A program made the translations under genes and the position numbers. The notes beneath the pieces are model-generated. The model did not search any database. It was not told where the DNA came from and saw nothing but the letters and a program-made list of their open reading frames with translations. From contig NZ_JBGFFE010000002.1 of assembly GCF_041224415.1 (NCBI RefSeq), forward strand, positions 248,001 through 312,000: a stretch of DNA of 64,000 bases, given 5' to 3'. The stretch is from Clostridium_B lapidicellarium (lineage in GTDB: Bacteria > Bacillota > Clostridia > Clostridiales > Clostridiaceae). Positions 49,867 through 59,328 of the stretch are shown in pieces. Each line of letters starts with the position of its first letter. The stretch's first letter is position 1.

Positions 49867-51972
49867 TTAAGAATACACGCATTTACTGTTTCTATTAGAT
49901 ATTCTATCTGCTCTTTCTGCAGACTTTCCCTTTCCAAATCTTTCATCCAGCGATAAATACCCTGTCACTCTTGATATACCCTGTATATTGCCGCTTCCGC
50001 ATTTAGGACATATCTTCTCACCGTGCAGGTAAGTACCGCATTCTTTGCAGTATCTTATATGGAAATTTACCCCTATATAACTTATATTGGTATTGTCATA
50101 TGCATAGTTTATTATATTTCTCACAATTTCTTCAGAAGGGTAATCGTCCAGTTCCACATAACTTATATGTCCTCCATTACATAATTTGTGATACGGTGCT
50201 TCAATATCAATCTTATCTTTTATCGATATCGGAAACCCGACAGGAACATGGTAGGAATTAGTATAATAATCCTTATCTGTAATCTCCGGAATTTCACCAA
50301 ATATTTTTTTATCATGAACTATAAATTTGCCACTTAGTCCCTCTGCAGGAGTAGCATAACAGCTCCAATTCAGGTGTGTTTCTTCTGTAAGTCTATCGGT
50401 ATAATCCCTTATATGAGAAATTATTTTAATCCCAAGTTTTCTGGAATTCTCATCTTCACCGTGATGTTTCCCCGTCAGTGCTACCAGTGTTTCTGCCAGG
50501 CCAATAAACCCTATTGCCCATGTACCCTGCTTTAATATAGGTTCTATGGAATCACCGTCTTTTAAATTTTCAGATCCCTTCATAAGTTTCTGTCCTGCAA
50601 CAAAGGGCAGATCCCTTACTTTCAATCTCTTTAAAACGCCATATCTATGCATGAGAGCTTCTTTGCAAAGTTCCAGCCTCTTATCCAGGATCCTAAAAAA
50701 TTTACTCACATTTCTCTTCGAAATAATACCAATACGCGGCAAATTTATAGTAACCGGAGCTATGTTTCCCCTTCCCTCGGGGCCCGGATCTCCATTTACA
50801 TTGGAGCAAACATAAGTTCTGCATCCCATAGTAGCAGGTAAAATCCCCTTGTCATAATACAACTTGTTAAAATCCGCATCTAAATTCATAAAAGTTGGGT
50901 TCATTCTCCTTGAAGCCACCCTACACGCTATTTTGAAAAGATAATAATAGGGATCTCCCTCATTTTTATTTACACCTTTTTTAACTCTGAATATTATGTT
51001 GGGGAATATGGGCTGTTCGCCTTTTCCAAGTCCTTTTTCGTATTCAAGTAAAAATATTTCACATATCAAAGCTGCATCCTTTGATCTGGGTATACCTATA
51101 TTTATAGAACTAAAAGGTACCTGAGAACCAGCTCTTGAGTGCATCGTATTTAAATTATAAATTATTCCCTGCATTGCCTGTTCAATACTTCTTCTCAACT
51201 TTCTATTCAAGATCCCGCTTATCTTGCTCTCTTTCACTCCTACAGATTTTAAATTCTCATTTATTTCCTCTCTGGTAGGCTCAACAAAAACAGCCATATC
51301 GTTGTCAAAATCCGGATGAGATTGTCCTCCAAACATATCATTTTGAGATGATTGCAGAAGTATACAGGAAAGTTCCGCAGCAGATTCTATTCTCTTGGGA
51401 GGTCTTATATTCCCATATCCTGTATTGAAACCTTTTAAAAGCATTCTTCTAGTTGGTATGTGAAGACAATTTACAGTAAGATTATAAGAATCCAGATCAT
51501 GATAATATATATCTCCATTTTCATGAGCTCTGGCAAGATATTTGGGCATAGTAGCCAGATTATGCCATTTATTGGATTCGCTTGCTATTCTCAAAAGCTT
51601 TGCACTAAAATTATTGCCGACATTTGCATTATCCCTGTCTGTTTGAATTCCTATTTTATCTATGGTCTTCATGAGATCAGACTTTATCTCTCTTATATCA
51701 TTTCTTTCTTTTCTGTAATTTGAATAAGCTAATCCTATTTTTAAATAGCCCCTTTTCATAAGCACTTTTTCAACCACATTCTGTATATCTTCTACATCTA
51801 TCTCTTCCAGATTCAGTTTCTCCAAATGCTGTATGACTTCCTGGGTTAAATCAATAAACTCACTTTCTTTTAATTCACGGCCTATTTCTTCAGAAGCACT
51901 TTTTATAGCATTAGTGATCTTAACAGAGTCAAAATCAACCTTTCTTCCATCTCTTTTCACAACATGTAGCAT
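49867..51972 (-). CDS. nrdD: Anaerobic ribonucleoside-triphosphate reductase
   Basis: The 701-aa protein has an N-terminal ATP-cone (~3-90, VVKRDGRKVDFDSVKITNAI), the large barrel, a C-terminal zinc site (CKECGTYLHGEKICPKCG, ~645-662) and the glycyl radical loop RVTGYL (~676). It makes dNTPs without oxygen. AGGAGGT precedes the ATG. The promoter carries an NrdR box. The pair nrdD-nrdG is the only ribonucleotide reductase seen in this window. Confidence 0.95.
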   Translation of the reverse strand: MLHVVKRDGRKVDFDSVKITNAIKSASEEIGRELKESEFIDLTQEVIQHLEKLNLEEIDVEDIQNVVEKVLMKRGYLKIGLAYSNYRKERNDIREIKSDLMKTIDKIGIQTDRDNANVGNNFSAKLLRIASESNKWHNLATMPKYLARAHENGDIYYHDLDSYNLTVNCLHIPTRRMLLKGFNTGYGNIRPPKRIESAAELSCILLQSSQNDMFGGQSHPDFDNDMAVFVEPTREEINENLKSVGVKESKISGILNRKLRRSIEQAMQGIIYNLNTMHSRAGSQVPFSSINIGIPRSKDAALICEIFLLEYEKGLGKGEQPIFPNIIFRVKKGVNKNEGDPYYYLFKIACRVASRRMNPTFMNLDADFNKLYYDKGILPATMGCRTYVCSNVNGDPGPEGRGNIAPVTINLPRIGIISKRNVSKFFRILDKRLELCKEALMHRYGVLKRLKVRDLPFVAGQKLMKGSENLKDGDSIEPILKQGTWAIGFIGLAETLVALTGKHHGEDENSRKLGIKIISHIRDYTDRLTEETHLNWSCYATPAEGLSGKFIVHDKKIFGEIPEITDKDYYTNSYHVPVGFPISIKDKIDIEAPYHKLCNGGHISYVELDDYPSEEIVRNIINYAYDNTNISYIGVNFHIRYCKECGTYLHGEKICPKCGSGNIQGISRVTGYLSLDERFGKGKSAERADRISNRNSKCVYS

Positions 51973-51988
51973 ATATAATACCTCCTGA

Positions 51989-52004
51989 CCACTATATATT
52001 GTGT
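51989..52004 (-). promoter_or_regulatory. NrdR box
   Basis: CCACTATATATTGTGT differs from the NrdR consensus ACACTATATATTGTGT by one base and sits just downstream of the expected transcript start. A second, much weaker match is near 52020-52035. Confidence 0.75.
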
Positions 52005-52017
52005 ATCCACTCGATTT

Positions 52018-52046
52018 ATTATACTATAGCATATTTTAAAAATCAA
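52018..52046 (-). promoter_or_regulatory. Sigma-A promoter of nrdDG
   Basis: TTGATT (52041-52046) and TATAAT (52018-52023) are 17 bp apart on the minus strand. Confidence 0.7.
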
Positions 52047-52119
52047 TTTTCAAATTTCAAGAATAAGAATCAAAATAATGATAAAACTAATAAAAGCTTA
52101 GTTTTTAGGAGGACTTTAT

Positions 52120-52302
52120 ATGATTGGTAAAATAATAGATTTAAATGCTGCAGAAGCACTAATAAGTTTCAAAGATGGAGCCACAGCTTACACAAACATT
52201 TCCCGGCTACCTCCTAATATAAAAATAGGAGATACAATAAATGTAAACCCAAGCCTTCCATTTACGTTAAATGACAAACTTAAAAATACTTTTTTTCTTT
52301 AG
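52120..52302 (+). CDS. Small conserved protein of unknown function
   Basis: This 60-aa protein (MIGKIIDLNAAEALISFKDG, LPPNIKIGDTINVN) looks like a small beta-barrel with no cysteines or membrane helix. The ribosome site TAGGAGGA is strong. It is alone on the plus strand. A hairpin AAAACTAA/TTAGTTTT (52083-52105) ends right before the ribosome site and may control translation. Not recognised. Confidence 0.7.
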   Translation: MIGKIIDLNAAEALISFKDGATAYTNISRLPPNIKIGDTINVNPSLPFTLNDKLKNTFFL

Positions 52303-52310
52303 AACATCTT

Positions 52311-52345
52311 AAAAGGAGTGCTGAAAATTATTCCTGCAGCACTCC
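52311..52345 (-). terminator. Terminator of the ferredoxin gene
   Basis: GGAGTGCTG and CAGCACTCC pair around a 13-base loop, followed on the minus strand by TTTT. Confidence 0.7.
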
Positions 52346-52379
52346 CTACCAGATTCAACATTTAATTATAATTCACTCT

Positions 52380-52568
52380 TTATTCCACAGTTATAGCAGA
52401 AACCGGACAATTTTCCTCTGCCTCTTTTGCTGAATCCTGAACTTCTTCTGGTACTTCACCGGTAATTGCAACTGCCTTCCCATCATCATCCATTTTAAAT
52501 ACTTCAGGACATGTACTTGGACATAATCCACATCCTACACATACATCTTTATCAACTACTGCTTTCAT
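52380..52568 (-). CDS. Ferredoxin, single [4Fe-4S]
   Basis: The 62-aa protein has CVGCGLCPSTCP and a late ENCPVSAI. Cys10, 13, 16 and ~54 fit one [4Fe-4S] cluster; Cys20 is extra and in related ferredoxins forms a disulfide or is free. It is acidic, as are electron-carrying ferredoxins. ACAGGAG precedes the ATG. Monocistronic. It may supply electrons to several of the Fe-S enzymes, but no specific partner is implied by position. Confidence 0.9.
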   Translation of the reverse strand: MKAVVDKDVCVGCGLCPSTCPEVFKMDDDGKAVAITGEVPEEVQDSAKEAEENCPVSAITVE

Positions 52569-52679
52569 AATATACTCCTGTTAAATAACAGGATGTTCAC
52601 CTCTTTTTTATAATTTAATAATAAAATATTTTCACTAGTATTGTTCCCACAAAATCAATTTATTATATCTGCCTTCAAA

Positions 52680-53528
52680 TCATTTCAACAAAGTTATAAA
52701 ATTATTCAATAGATCATCATAATCAGGCAAGCTTTTTATGTAACTTTCCGCCCTTCCACTTTCCATGCTCTCCACCAGTCCAGAATTTACAGGCATTTCC
52801 CCCAATAGTTTTAAGCCAAGATATCGAGCCTGTTCCTCTGCAGATTTTTTGCTAAACAGCTTTATCTTTTTTCCACAGCTGCTGCACCTAATATAAGACA
52901 TATTTTCCACTACACCTATGATATCTACGCCAATTTTTTCGGCCATTATAACTACTTTTTTTACTATCATCGATACCATATCCTGAGGAGTAGATACTAT
53001 AACTATTCCCTGCAGTGGAAATTCCTGCATTATAGTAAGAGCTACATCTCCTGTTCCAGGCGGCATATCTACAAGGAGATAGTCTAAATCTCCCCAATCG
53101 GTATCAGAATACATTTGTTTTAGTACGCCTACTATCATAGGTCCTCTCCAGATAACAGGCTGTTCTTCCCTTTCTGTCAAAAGATTTAAGGATATAACTT
53201 TTATTCCCATAGAAGTTTCTACAGGTAAAAATTTTACCTGCTGCTCCCCATCAATTGGAACTATATCTGCCCTTTCATCATTTATTCCAAAAAATCTCGG
53301 CATGGATGGTCCTGTTATATCACCGTCAAGTACTCCCACTTTATAACCTGCACTTCTCAATTTTACAGCCAGTATACCTGTAACTGTTGATTTTCCCACT
53401 CCTCCTTTTCCACTCATAACACTTATTATATGTTTTATTTTGCCATATTTCGGTAATAAAAAATTACATTCACCTTGATCTTTACTTCTGCATGCCGTCT
53501 TAATTGAACAATTATCACAATTACTCAT
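52680..53528 (-). CDS. Mrp/NBP35-family Fe-S carrier ATPase
   Basis: The 282-aa protein has the deviant Walker A MSGKGGVGKST (~36-46), DYLLVDMPPGTGDVALT and a C-terminal CSSC motif (~220) that bridges an Fe-S cluster in dimers, plus N-terminal cysteines (CDNCSIKTAC). Mrp-type proteins carry [4Fe-4S] clusters to target enzymes. The ATG has AGGGG upstream. Single gene between a ferredoxin and a lipoprotein. Confidence 0.88.
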   Translation of the reverse strand: MSNCDNCSIKTACRSKDQGECNFLLPKYGKIKHIISVMSGKGGVGKSTVTGILAVKLRSAGYKVGVLDGDITGPSMPRFFGINDERADIVPIDGEQQVKFLPVETSMGIKVISLNLLTEREEQPVIWRGPMIVGVLKQMYSDTDWGDLDYLLVDMPPGTGDVALTIMQEFPLQGIVIVSTPQDMVSMIVKKVVIMAEKIGVDIIGVVENMSYIRCSSCGKKIKLFSKKSAEEQARYLGLKLLGEMPVNSGLVESMESGRAESYIKSLPDYDDLLNNFITLLK

Positions 53529-53610
53529 TTTTCCCCTCCTTAATTATAGAAACAAATTGCCCTCAACCATCTCTTTCACAATAGCACTATTATTAAAACA
53601 AAAAAGCTTT

Positions 53611-54456
53611 TTAAAAACTCCCGGGTTTATTTTTATAAACTTCTATATCCCATCCAGCACCATTATAATTGTCATATGCATAATATATTTTTTCACTTTT
53701 ATCTTTCCTATTCCAGAATGTAATAGTCGCTTTATACAGTGTAGACTTATATCCCTCAGTTTTTATAGTAACCCACACATCGTATTTATCCTTGTCATTG
53801 TTTCCAATGCCGGCGTTTTTATACTTATCGTTTAAATCCGACTTAAATTCCTCTACTTCCGTAGACAATATAAATCTAGCTCCATCTATATCGTCTTTAA
53901 AATTTATTCCTATCTTTTCATTTTTATTTTTACCTTGAAAATACTCATCTAAAGCCTTCATAATCGATCCATAATAAACTTGCTTGAAATTATTTGGCGG
54001 CATTCTTATGTTCCAGAAATTGTTAATTATATCACTATCTATTCTCTTAGATATGATATATATTTGATTATTACTATAGAGGTTCCCCCCATCTTTTTTA
54101 TCAAGACCGGCTACATATTTAAATCTATGTACCTTATTATTTCCCTCATATATTTCAAAAACATAGTCTGGCTGCAGTGAAGATTTTTTCGATACTTTCT
54201 TGCCTGAAGACAATATATCATATAGATCTTTAATCGCATTTTGATCAGTAACCACAAATTTGAATCCCTGATCTCTCATATTCTGAATAACTATTTTATC
54301 AACTCTCTCTTCCCTTATGTATTCAAAATCTGAATTCTTCAAGCCGGTTTTAACCTTAAGTCTATCCAATTCATCACATCCAGCAGACAAAACAGCCACC
54401 GTTAAAATAATCAATACTAAAAATACACTTAATCCCCTTCTAGTGTTATGCTGCAA
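53611..54456 (-). CDS. Lipoprotein of unknown function
   Basis: The ~281-aa protein has a lipoprotein signal peptide (basic start, long hydrophobic stretch, lipobox LSAGC) and a soluble beta-rich body with a repeated pattern of aromatic residues; no catalytic motif is seen. TTG 54456 is chosen because AGGTGAG lies four bases upstream; a TTG at 54471 lacks one. The next gene upstream also encodes a membrane-anchored protein, but a terminator separates it. Family unknown to me; DUF-like extracytoplasmic proteins of this type are common in clostridia. Confidence 0.65.
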   Translation of the reverse strand: MQHNTRRGLSVFLVLIILTVAVLSAGCDELDRLKVKTGLKNSDFEYIREERVDKIVIQNMRDQGFKFVVTDQNAIKDLYDILSSGKKVSKKSSLQPDYVFEIYEGNNKVHRFKYVAGLDKKDGGNLYSNNQIYIISKRIDSDIINNFWNIRMPPNNFKQVYYGSIMKALDEYFQGKNKNEKIGINFKDDIDGARFILSTEVEEFKSDLNDKYKNAGIGNNDKDKYDVWVTIKTEGYKSTLYKATITFWNRKDKSEKIYYAYDNYNGAGWDIEVYKNKPGSF

Positions 54457-54566
54457 TTTACTCACCTGCAATTAAAAAATATTATCAATTTTATAGCAGG
54501 TAAACATTAAGGACTTACCTGCTTTCTACTGTAAAAAAATCTATGAACATTATAACATATTTGCGA

Positions 54567-54606
54567 CAAAAAAATCCCCTTTCATGCAATTAAACCTGAA
54601 AGGGAT
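54567..54606 (-). terminator. Intrinsic terminator
   Basis: TATCCCTTTCA pairs with TGAAAGGGGAT on the minus strand, then seven T. It lies just past the gene ending at 54623. Confidence 0.8.
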
Positions 54607-54622
54607 ACAACAGATATCCTTA

Positions 54623-55213
54623 TTATTTATATTCTAAATTTTTCACAATAGTTTCAAACACAGTGGGCATGTTTTCTTTAAAATCCATATCTTTTACAAA
54701 AAAAGAGAATCTGCAAAATTGCTTTCCCTCTGCTATAAAATACTCCATACATCTATAACTGTCTCCATTCTCCTTAACAATAGTATATTTAACCAGATAA
54801 CCATCTTTGCCATTTACATCGACGTCACCTATATTGTAACTTTCATATAAATTCTGTTTTTCAGATACAATTTTACTATTTTGTAGAAACAATTTTAAAT
54901 TCCCCTGTAGATTCCACACTTGAACAAAGCCGTGTATTTTACCATCAGTGCTTTTGAAATCACTGTGGTATATTATTTCATCTCCTGACATATCCTGTAC
55001 TTTACAATTCCAATTGGAAGGTAATTTATATCTCAATTTATCATTCAGCCCGCTATATTGAGTCAGTGATTTTATATCGTTTTGCATCAAAGCTGTATGT
55101 TTCAACTTCGTATCAAAATTCTTCTCAACTCCAAAGAGAATCACCATAAGTCCTACTACAATTATTATAACTCCAAGTTTTCTTCTGTCCACAGATACTA
55201 TTTTCATAAACAT
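54623..55213 (-). CDS. Membrane-anchored protein of unknown function
   Basis: The 196-aa protein has one N-terminal membrane helix (~13-28) and an extracytoplasmic domain with alternating strands (YKLPSNWNCKV, GFVQVWNLQGNL, FCRFSFFVKDM), resembling small PsbP-like folds. It follows the 55226 gene by 12 bp on the same strand, so the two probably form an operon, and a terminator follows. Function unknown. Confidence 0.6.
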   Translation of the reverse strand: MFMKIVSVDRRKLGVIIIVVGLMVILFGVEKNFDTKLKHTALMQNDIKSLTQYSGLNDKLRYKLPSNWNCKVQDMSGDEIIYHSDFKSTDGKIHGFVQVWNLQGNLKLFLQNSKIVSEKQNLYESYNIGDVDVNGKDGYLVKYTIVKENGDSYRCMEYFIAEGKQFCRFSFFVKDMDFKENMPTVFETIVKNLEYK

Positions 55214-55225
55214 AATATCCTGATA

Positions 55226-56464
55226 TTATTTCTTCACAGGTATTACAACTGTATTTGTTTTAAAATCATAAAACATCAGCCAATATCCTATTTTGTCTTT
55301 ATCTCTTAAAGACACCCACGTAACAAACCCAGATTTACCACCATAAGGCTGATCTCTTTTATCTTTCGTACCTAGAATCCCATATATCAAATATTTTACT
55401 CTCCCTTTTTTATCACATTTGTACCCTGACAAATAATGACAGTGTTTCTTTATATAAGGATAATAGCTCATCATAGGATAATATATTAAGGCATATTTAT
55501 TGTAATCATTCATATTATACATATCTTCCATGGAATTAACCGGTATCTTATACCATCTGCACCTTTTCAGTTCATTACATATACTTTTAGTTTCCTTGAA
55601 TCCATTCATCAAGTTATTAAAAAAATCCCCTTCCGGTCCCTGAGGATAATTTCCAGGCTGGCTTATTCCCTTTGCCTTTTTACATTTGTGTCTTTTTAAC
55701 TCAGCCTCTTTATAGGACTCAGTTACAGAATTATCTACATATATGGGACTGTCTCCTTCATTCCCAACTTCCAGATCTTTTTTAATTTTTGATTCCAAAG
55801 AATCTTCAGCAGTCCTTTTATTATCTTCTTCCGGAATTTCCCCACTTTCAGGAATTTTTTTACCTTTGTCTTCTTCATCCACATGATTCTTTTCCATATC
55901 TTCTTCATCTTTTTTAACCTTTTCTATACTCTCTTCGTATTTGTCAAATATGCTCTTGCTGTCAACCTCGGATGCACCGCCATTATCCAGCTCTTCAACC
56001 TTATTGTCTTCTTCTCCTTCCGGACTTTCTTTTCTGTTTTCTATAATAGCAAAATCTTTCCATTTCGGTATTTCAGTACTTGCAAACCCGCTCATTACAG
56101 ATATTATGTTATTATCTAATATTCTGACTATGGCAGCCCCTGACACTCTATCCATGGATATTCCGCTGCCGGCCACATCATCTATAGGATATTCATAACA
56201 CACATCTGCTCTTCCATAATCATCTATGTTCATTTCACCTATTTTAATTATATTTTTCATATCTCTTTTATTACATATAAGTATCATATAATAGGGTGTT
56301 TTTTCTTTTTTTAAATTTTGTACATAATAGGATATTTTGCACTTGTCATTTTTCATCTCCAATTTTGCATACCCTGAAGCAATTTTATCAGAAGCCAAAG
56401 AGTATCCTTTTTCATCTTCTTGTAATATTATAAAATATCTACTATAACTCTTTTTTTGTGCCAA
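55226..56464 (-). CDS. Two-domain protein with acidic linker, unknown function
   Basis: The ~413-aa protein has an N-terminal beta-rich domain (~1-145: SRYFIILQEDEKGYSLASDK), a Glu/Lys/Asp-rich linker (~155-270) and a C-terminal domain with many Tyr, His and Trp and four or five Cys (YYPMMSYYPYIKKHCHYLSG). TTG 56464 is used because GGAGG lies nine bases before it; the frame is open to 56566. No signal peptide is visible. It is co-oriented with a membrane-anchored gene downstream. Similar layouts occur in spore-associated proteins of clostridia, but this is a guess. Confidence 0.55.
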   Translation of the reverse strand: MAQKKSYSRYFIILQEDEKGYSLASDKIASGYAKLEMKNDKCKISYYVQNLKKEKTPYYMILICNKRDMKNIIKIGEMNIDDYGRADVCYEYPIDDVAGSGISMDRVSGAAIVRILDNNIISVMSGFASTEIPKWKDFAIIENRKESPEGEEDNKVEELDNGGASEVDSKSIFDKYEESIEKVKKDEEDMEKNHVDEEDKGKKIPESGEIPEEDNKRTAEDSLESKIKKDLEVGNEGDSPIYVDNSVTESYKEAELKRHKCKKAKGISQPGNYPQGPEGDFFNNLMNGFKETKSICNELKRCRWYKIPVNSMEDMYNMNDYNKYALIYYPMMSYYPYIKKHCHYLSGYKCDKKGRVKYLIYGILGTKDKRDQPYGGKSGFVTWVSLRDKDKIGYWLMFYDFKTNTVVIPVKK

Positions 56465-56575
56465 TTTCCTATACCTCCATATATTATATTCATTATAATA
56501 TATGAAGTAACTTTCAAAAAGTGAACAAATAGTTTTAACTTCTATACAAAAATCACATCTTAACATTCATAATTT

Positions 56576-57412
56576 TTAGCATATCTCATATATACAGTCA
56601 GATAATCTGCCAAATTCCTGCAGTGATAATGTCTCCCCTCTCCTTTTAGGGTCAATTCCGGACTCTTTAAAGGCTTCCTCCATATTTTTCGGGGATATAT
56701 TTAAAACTTTTACAGCATTTCGAAGAGTTTTCCTTCTCATGTTGAAAGCACATCTAACAACCTTAAAAAATAATTTTTCATCTTTGACCCTAACTCTGGG
56801 AATATGTAATTTAATTAATTTTATGACTATTGAATCCACTTTAGGCCTGGGTATAAACGAAGAAGGTTTCACTTTCCCTATAACCTCGACATCACAGTAA
56901 TATTGAACAAGTACGGACAATGCACCATATTCCTTACAATTAGGTTTTGCCGCGATTCTCTCTCCCACTTCTTTTTGTATCATCACAGTAAAAGTTTTAA
57001 AATTATAGTGTTTATTCAACAGTTTTGTAATAACAGGTGTTGTAAGATAGTATGGTAGATTTGCCACAATTTTTACACTATCTGTACCGTTTGTTATATT
57101 GAAAAAATCCACTTTCAGTACATCTTCATGTATTAACTGAAAATTATCAAACATCTTTAGTTCTTCTTTCAAAATAGGAATTAAATCATTGTCAATTTCA
57201 ATGGCAATCACCATTTTTGCAGCTTTTAAAAGTTCCCGTGTCAAAGTTCCAATTCCCGGGCCTATTTCTATAACCACATCTTTTTTATTTATTTCCGCAC
57301 CGCTTATTATATCCTGCAGTACTGAGGTATTTGTCAAAAAATTTTGGCCCAGTGACTTTGAAAATCTAAAACCATATTTCTTCACTATATCCTCTGTAGA
57401 TAAATTATCCAT
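56576..57412 (-). CDS. rsmA: 16S rRNA dimethyladenosine transferase
   Basis: The 278-aa protein has FSKSLGQNFLTN, the SAM motif VIEIGPGIGTLTREL (~45-59), ANLPYYLTTPVI and the C-terminal RRKTLRNAV region, all typical of RsmA/KsgA. It dimethylates A1518 and A1519 in helix 45 of 16S rRNA, a late step in 30S assembly. It follows rnmV by 11 bp, a conserved pairing in Firmicutes. Ribosome site GGGTGGG. Confidence 0.95.
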   Translation of the reverse strand: MDNLSTEDIVKKYGFRFSKSLGQNFLTNTSVLQDIISGAEINKKDVVIEIGPGIGTLTRELLKAAKMVIAIEIDNDLIPILKEELKMFDNFQLIHEDVLKVDFFNITNGTDSVKIVANLPYYLTTPVITKLLNKHYNFKTFTVMIQKEVGERIAAKPNCKEYGALSVLVQYYCDVEVIGKVKPSSFIPRPKVDSIVIKLIKLHIPRVRVKDEKLFFKVVRCAFNMRRKTLRNAVKVLNISPKNMEEAFKESGIDPKRRGETLSLQEFGRLSDCIYEIC

Positions 57413-57423
57413 ATTGTCCCACC

Positions 57424-57969
57424 CTACTTATCCCTCTCATTAATTTTATCAACAGCCATCTTCAATTCTTCTCTTTTTATTCCGTAATTATTTAACCTAA
57501 ATAAAAACTGAGAAGTATTGCAATATCCTATACCCAGTTCTTTCCCCAGCCTATCTCTTTTTTTCTTAGAATTTAACTCTCCTGTAAGTCCCCAAAATAT
57601 CATATCGTTTATATCAAATTCACTTCTCTTTTTCTTCAACTCACATTTTGCATTTTTCAAAGCGCTTATTATAGTTTCCGGAAGTGCATTTTCAACCCCT
57701 ACATTGCCATTTTTTATCCCATCTTCCTGAGATATATATGCATGCTTTATTCCCCGGACTCTTCTTGAAATAATTTTTCTTATTTTCTCCCCTGCAAAAT
57801 CTGGATCGGTAAAAACTATAACCCCCTGCCTTTTCTGGGCTTCTCTTATCCTATCTATGATCGTTTCATTTATTCCAAATCCCCCTACAGCTATGAGTTC
57901 TGCATCTACAGCCCTTTTAACCGCTCTTACATCATCCTTTCCTTCAACTACTATAACTTCTTTAATCAT
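57424..57969 (-). CDS. rnmV: Ribonuclease M5
   Basis: The ~181-aa protein has a Toprim domain at its start (IKEVIVVEGKDDVRAVK, VIVFTDPDFAGEKIRK with DPD). RNase M5 matures 5S rRNA with help from ribosomal protein L18. ATG 57969 has AGAGGAGG upstream; the open frame to 58026 would run through the terminator of yabE. It lies directly upstream of rsmA, the usual order. Confidence 0.93.
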   Translation of the reverse strand: MIKEVIVVEGKDDVRAVKRAVDAELIAVGGFGINETIIDRIREAQKRQGVIVFTDPDFAGEKIRKIISRRVRGIKHAYISQEDGIKNGNVGVENALPETIISALKNAKCELKKKRSEFDINDMIFWGLTGELNSKKKRDRLGKELGIGYCNTSQFLFRLNNYGIKREELKMAVDKINERDK

Positions 57970-57997
57970 AAGCTTCCTCCTCTGTATGTTATTCAAA

Positions 57998-58021
57998 GAA
58001 AAAAAGGAGCATCTGCTCCTA
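57998..58021 (-). terminator. Terminator overlapping the yabE stop
   Basis: AGGAGCA pairs with TGCTCCT and a run of T follows on the minus strand. Confidence 0.8.
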
Positions 58022-59065
58022 CCCAATTACATAGACATCAACCCACTTCACACCCCAATTGCTGGCTTCCGAGTTTGAATTGAAAAACAAATCGACTCTA
58101 TTGCCTTTAATGGCTCCTCCTGTATCTTCCGCTACGGCATAACCATAGCCTTCCACATAAAGCTTTGTGCCAAGTGGTATTACTCTAGGATCAACCGCTA
58201 TGGAACTATATTTTTCAGTATCTCTCCTCGCTACAGTTCCCGAAGCAGTTATACCAAATGCTGGATCTCCAGGCCTCTTGCCTGTACTTTGATAATCTGC
58301 AGTATATGCAGTAGCCTTCATTTTAACGGATCTGGCATAATCAATACTTTCTCCTCTAGAAAGAGTATTGCCAGTCAATGTACCTACGGCCACTACTTTT
58401 TTCACGGGTTCTTTTTTTACAATTTCTCTCATTGTCTTTCTTGAAACTTCTTTTCCATTTTCATATGTCACTCTAGTTACAATCTCTTTTTCACCATTTT
58501 GTCCTTCTTGTAAAAGTTTTTTATCGCCGTATTTAATCTGTGCATCATTTTTTAAAACTGTTTCATACTTTATGGCTCTGCTTTCTTTCAAGTCTTTAAT
58601 CTGAACCCTAGTCACCACTATTTTCATGCCTCTTAAAATGGCATGTTCTCTGGATGGATATACCCTATCCAGATTAGAAATTCTAATATTTTCACTTTTT
58701 AATAATTTTTCAACACTATCTTCTGCTGACTCCGTGCTTAATTTTTTTCCATCAACTTCTACTTCAACCCTTACAGCTCTCTTAATCGTCAGCTTGCTTT
58801 TATCCTTAACTTTGCTGTCTAGACTAGGTACTACCTTATCCCTTGGCCCTATCTTAATTCCATTGCTGGCCAAAACCTTTCTATAGCTGTGACCAAGTGT
58901 AACAGCTTTTATATTTTTACCATCTACCGAAATTGTCACCGTTTTTCTCATGTTAAACATCACTAAGGTTAAAATGACTAAACTTATAGATATAACAAAT
59001 TCCATTTCTATTTTAGGACCACGGGGAAAATATTTCTTCAAGCAAGTTCCAAACTTCTCCACCAT
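58019..59065 (-). CDS. yabE: YabE-like protein with DUF348, G5 and 3D domains
   Basis: The ~348-aa protein has one membrane helix (~20-40), DUF348 repeats (ISVDGKNIKAVTLGHSYR), a G5 domain (LQEGQNGEKEIVTRVTYENG) and a C-terminal 3D domain with the three aspartates (IAVDPRVIPLGTKLYV, AEDTGGAIKG, RVDLFFNS), the catalytic core of lytic transglycosylases of the Rpf/Sps type. It probably trims peptidoglycan. ATG 59065 has AGAGGAGG ten bases upstream. Gene order yabE-rnmV-rsmA matches Bacillus. Confidence 0.9.
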   Translation of the reverse strand: MVEKFGTCLKKYFPRGPKIEMEFVISISLVILTLVMFNMRKTVTISVDGKNIKAVTLGHSYRKVLASNGIKIGPRDKVVPSLDSKVKDKSKLTIKRAVRVEVEVDGKKLSTESAEDSVEKLLKSENIRISNLDRVYPSREHAILRGMKIVVTRVQIKDLKESRAIKYETVLKNDAQIKYGDKKLLQEGQNGEKEIVTRVTYENGKEVSRKTMREIVKKEPVKKVVAVGTLTGNTLSRGESIDYARSVKMKATAYTADYQSTGKRPGDPAFGITASGTVARRDTEKYSSIAVDPRVIPLGTKLYVEGYGYAVAEDTGGAIKGNRVDLFFNSNSEASNWGVKWVDVYVIG

Positions 59066-59328
59066 AAAAATACCTCCTCTGGGCAAAAGTACAATATTCA
59101 TTACCCTGTATAAAACTGTTCTTCAAAATACAAATGCATCCTATGCATAAAATTTATAAATAAAATACTTATTTATGATTGCAATAAAAAATAATTCCCA
59201 TTTGAATCACAGTTTACATTATTTTTAGGTGGTTTTTATATAGACTATGTTATAACTATAAATTTAATTACTAAAATATGCAATTTAAGTAAAAAATGTT
59301 AACACCTCTTTTTTATTTTACACTATTA

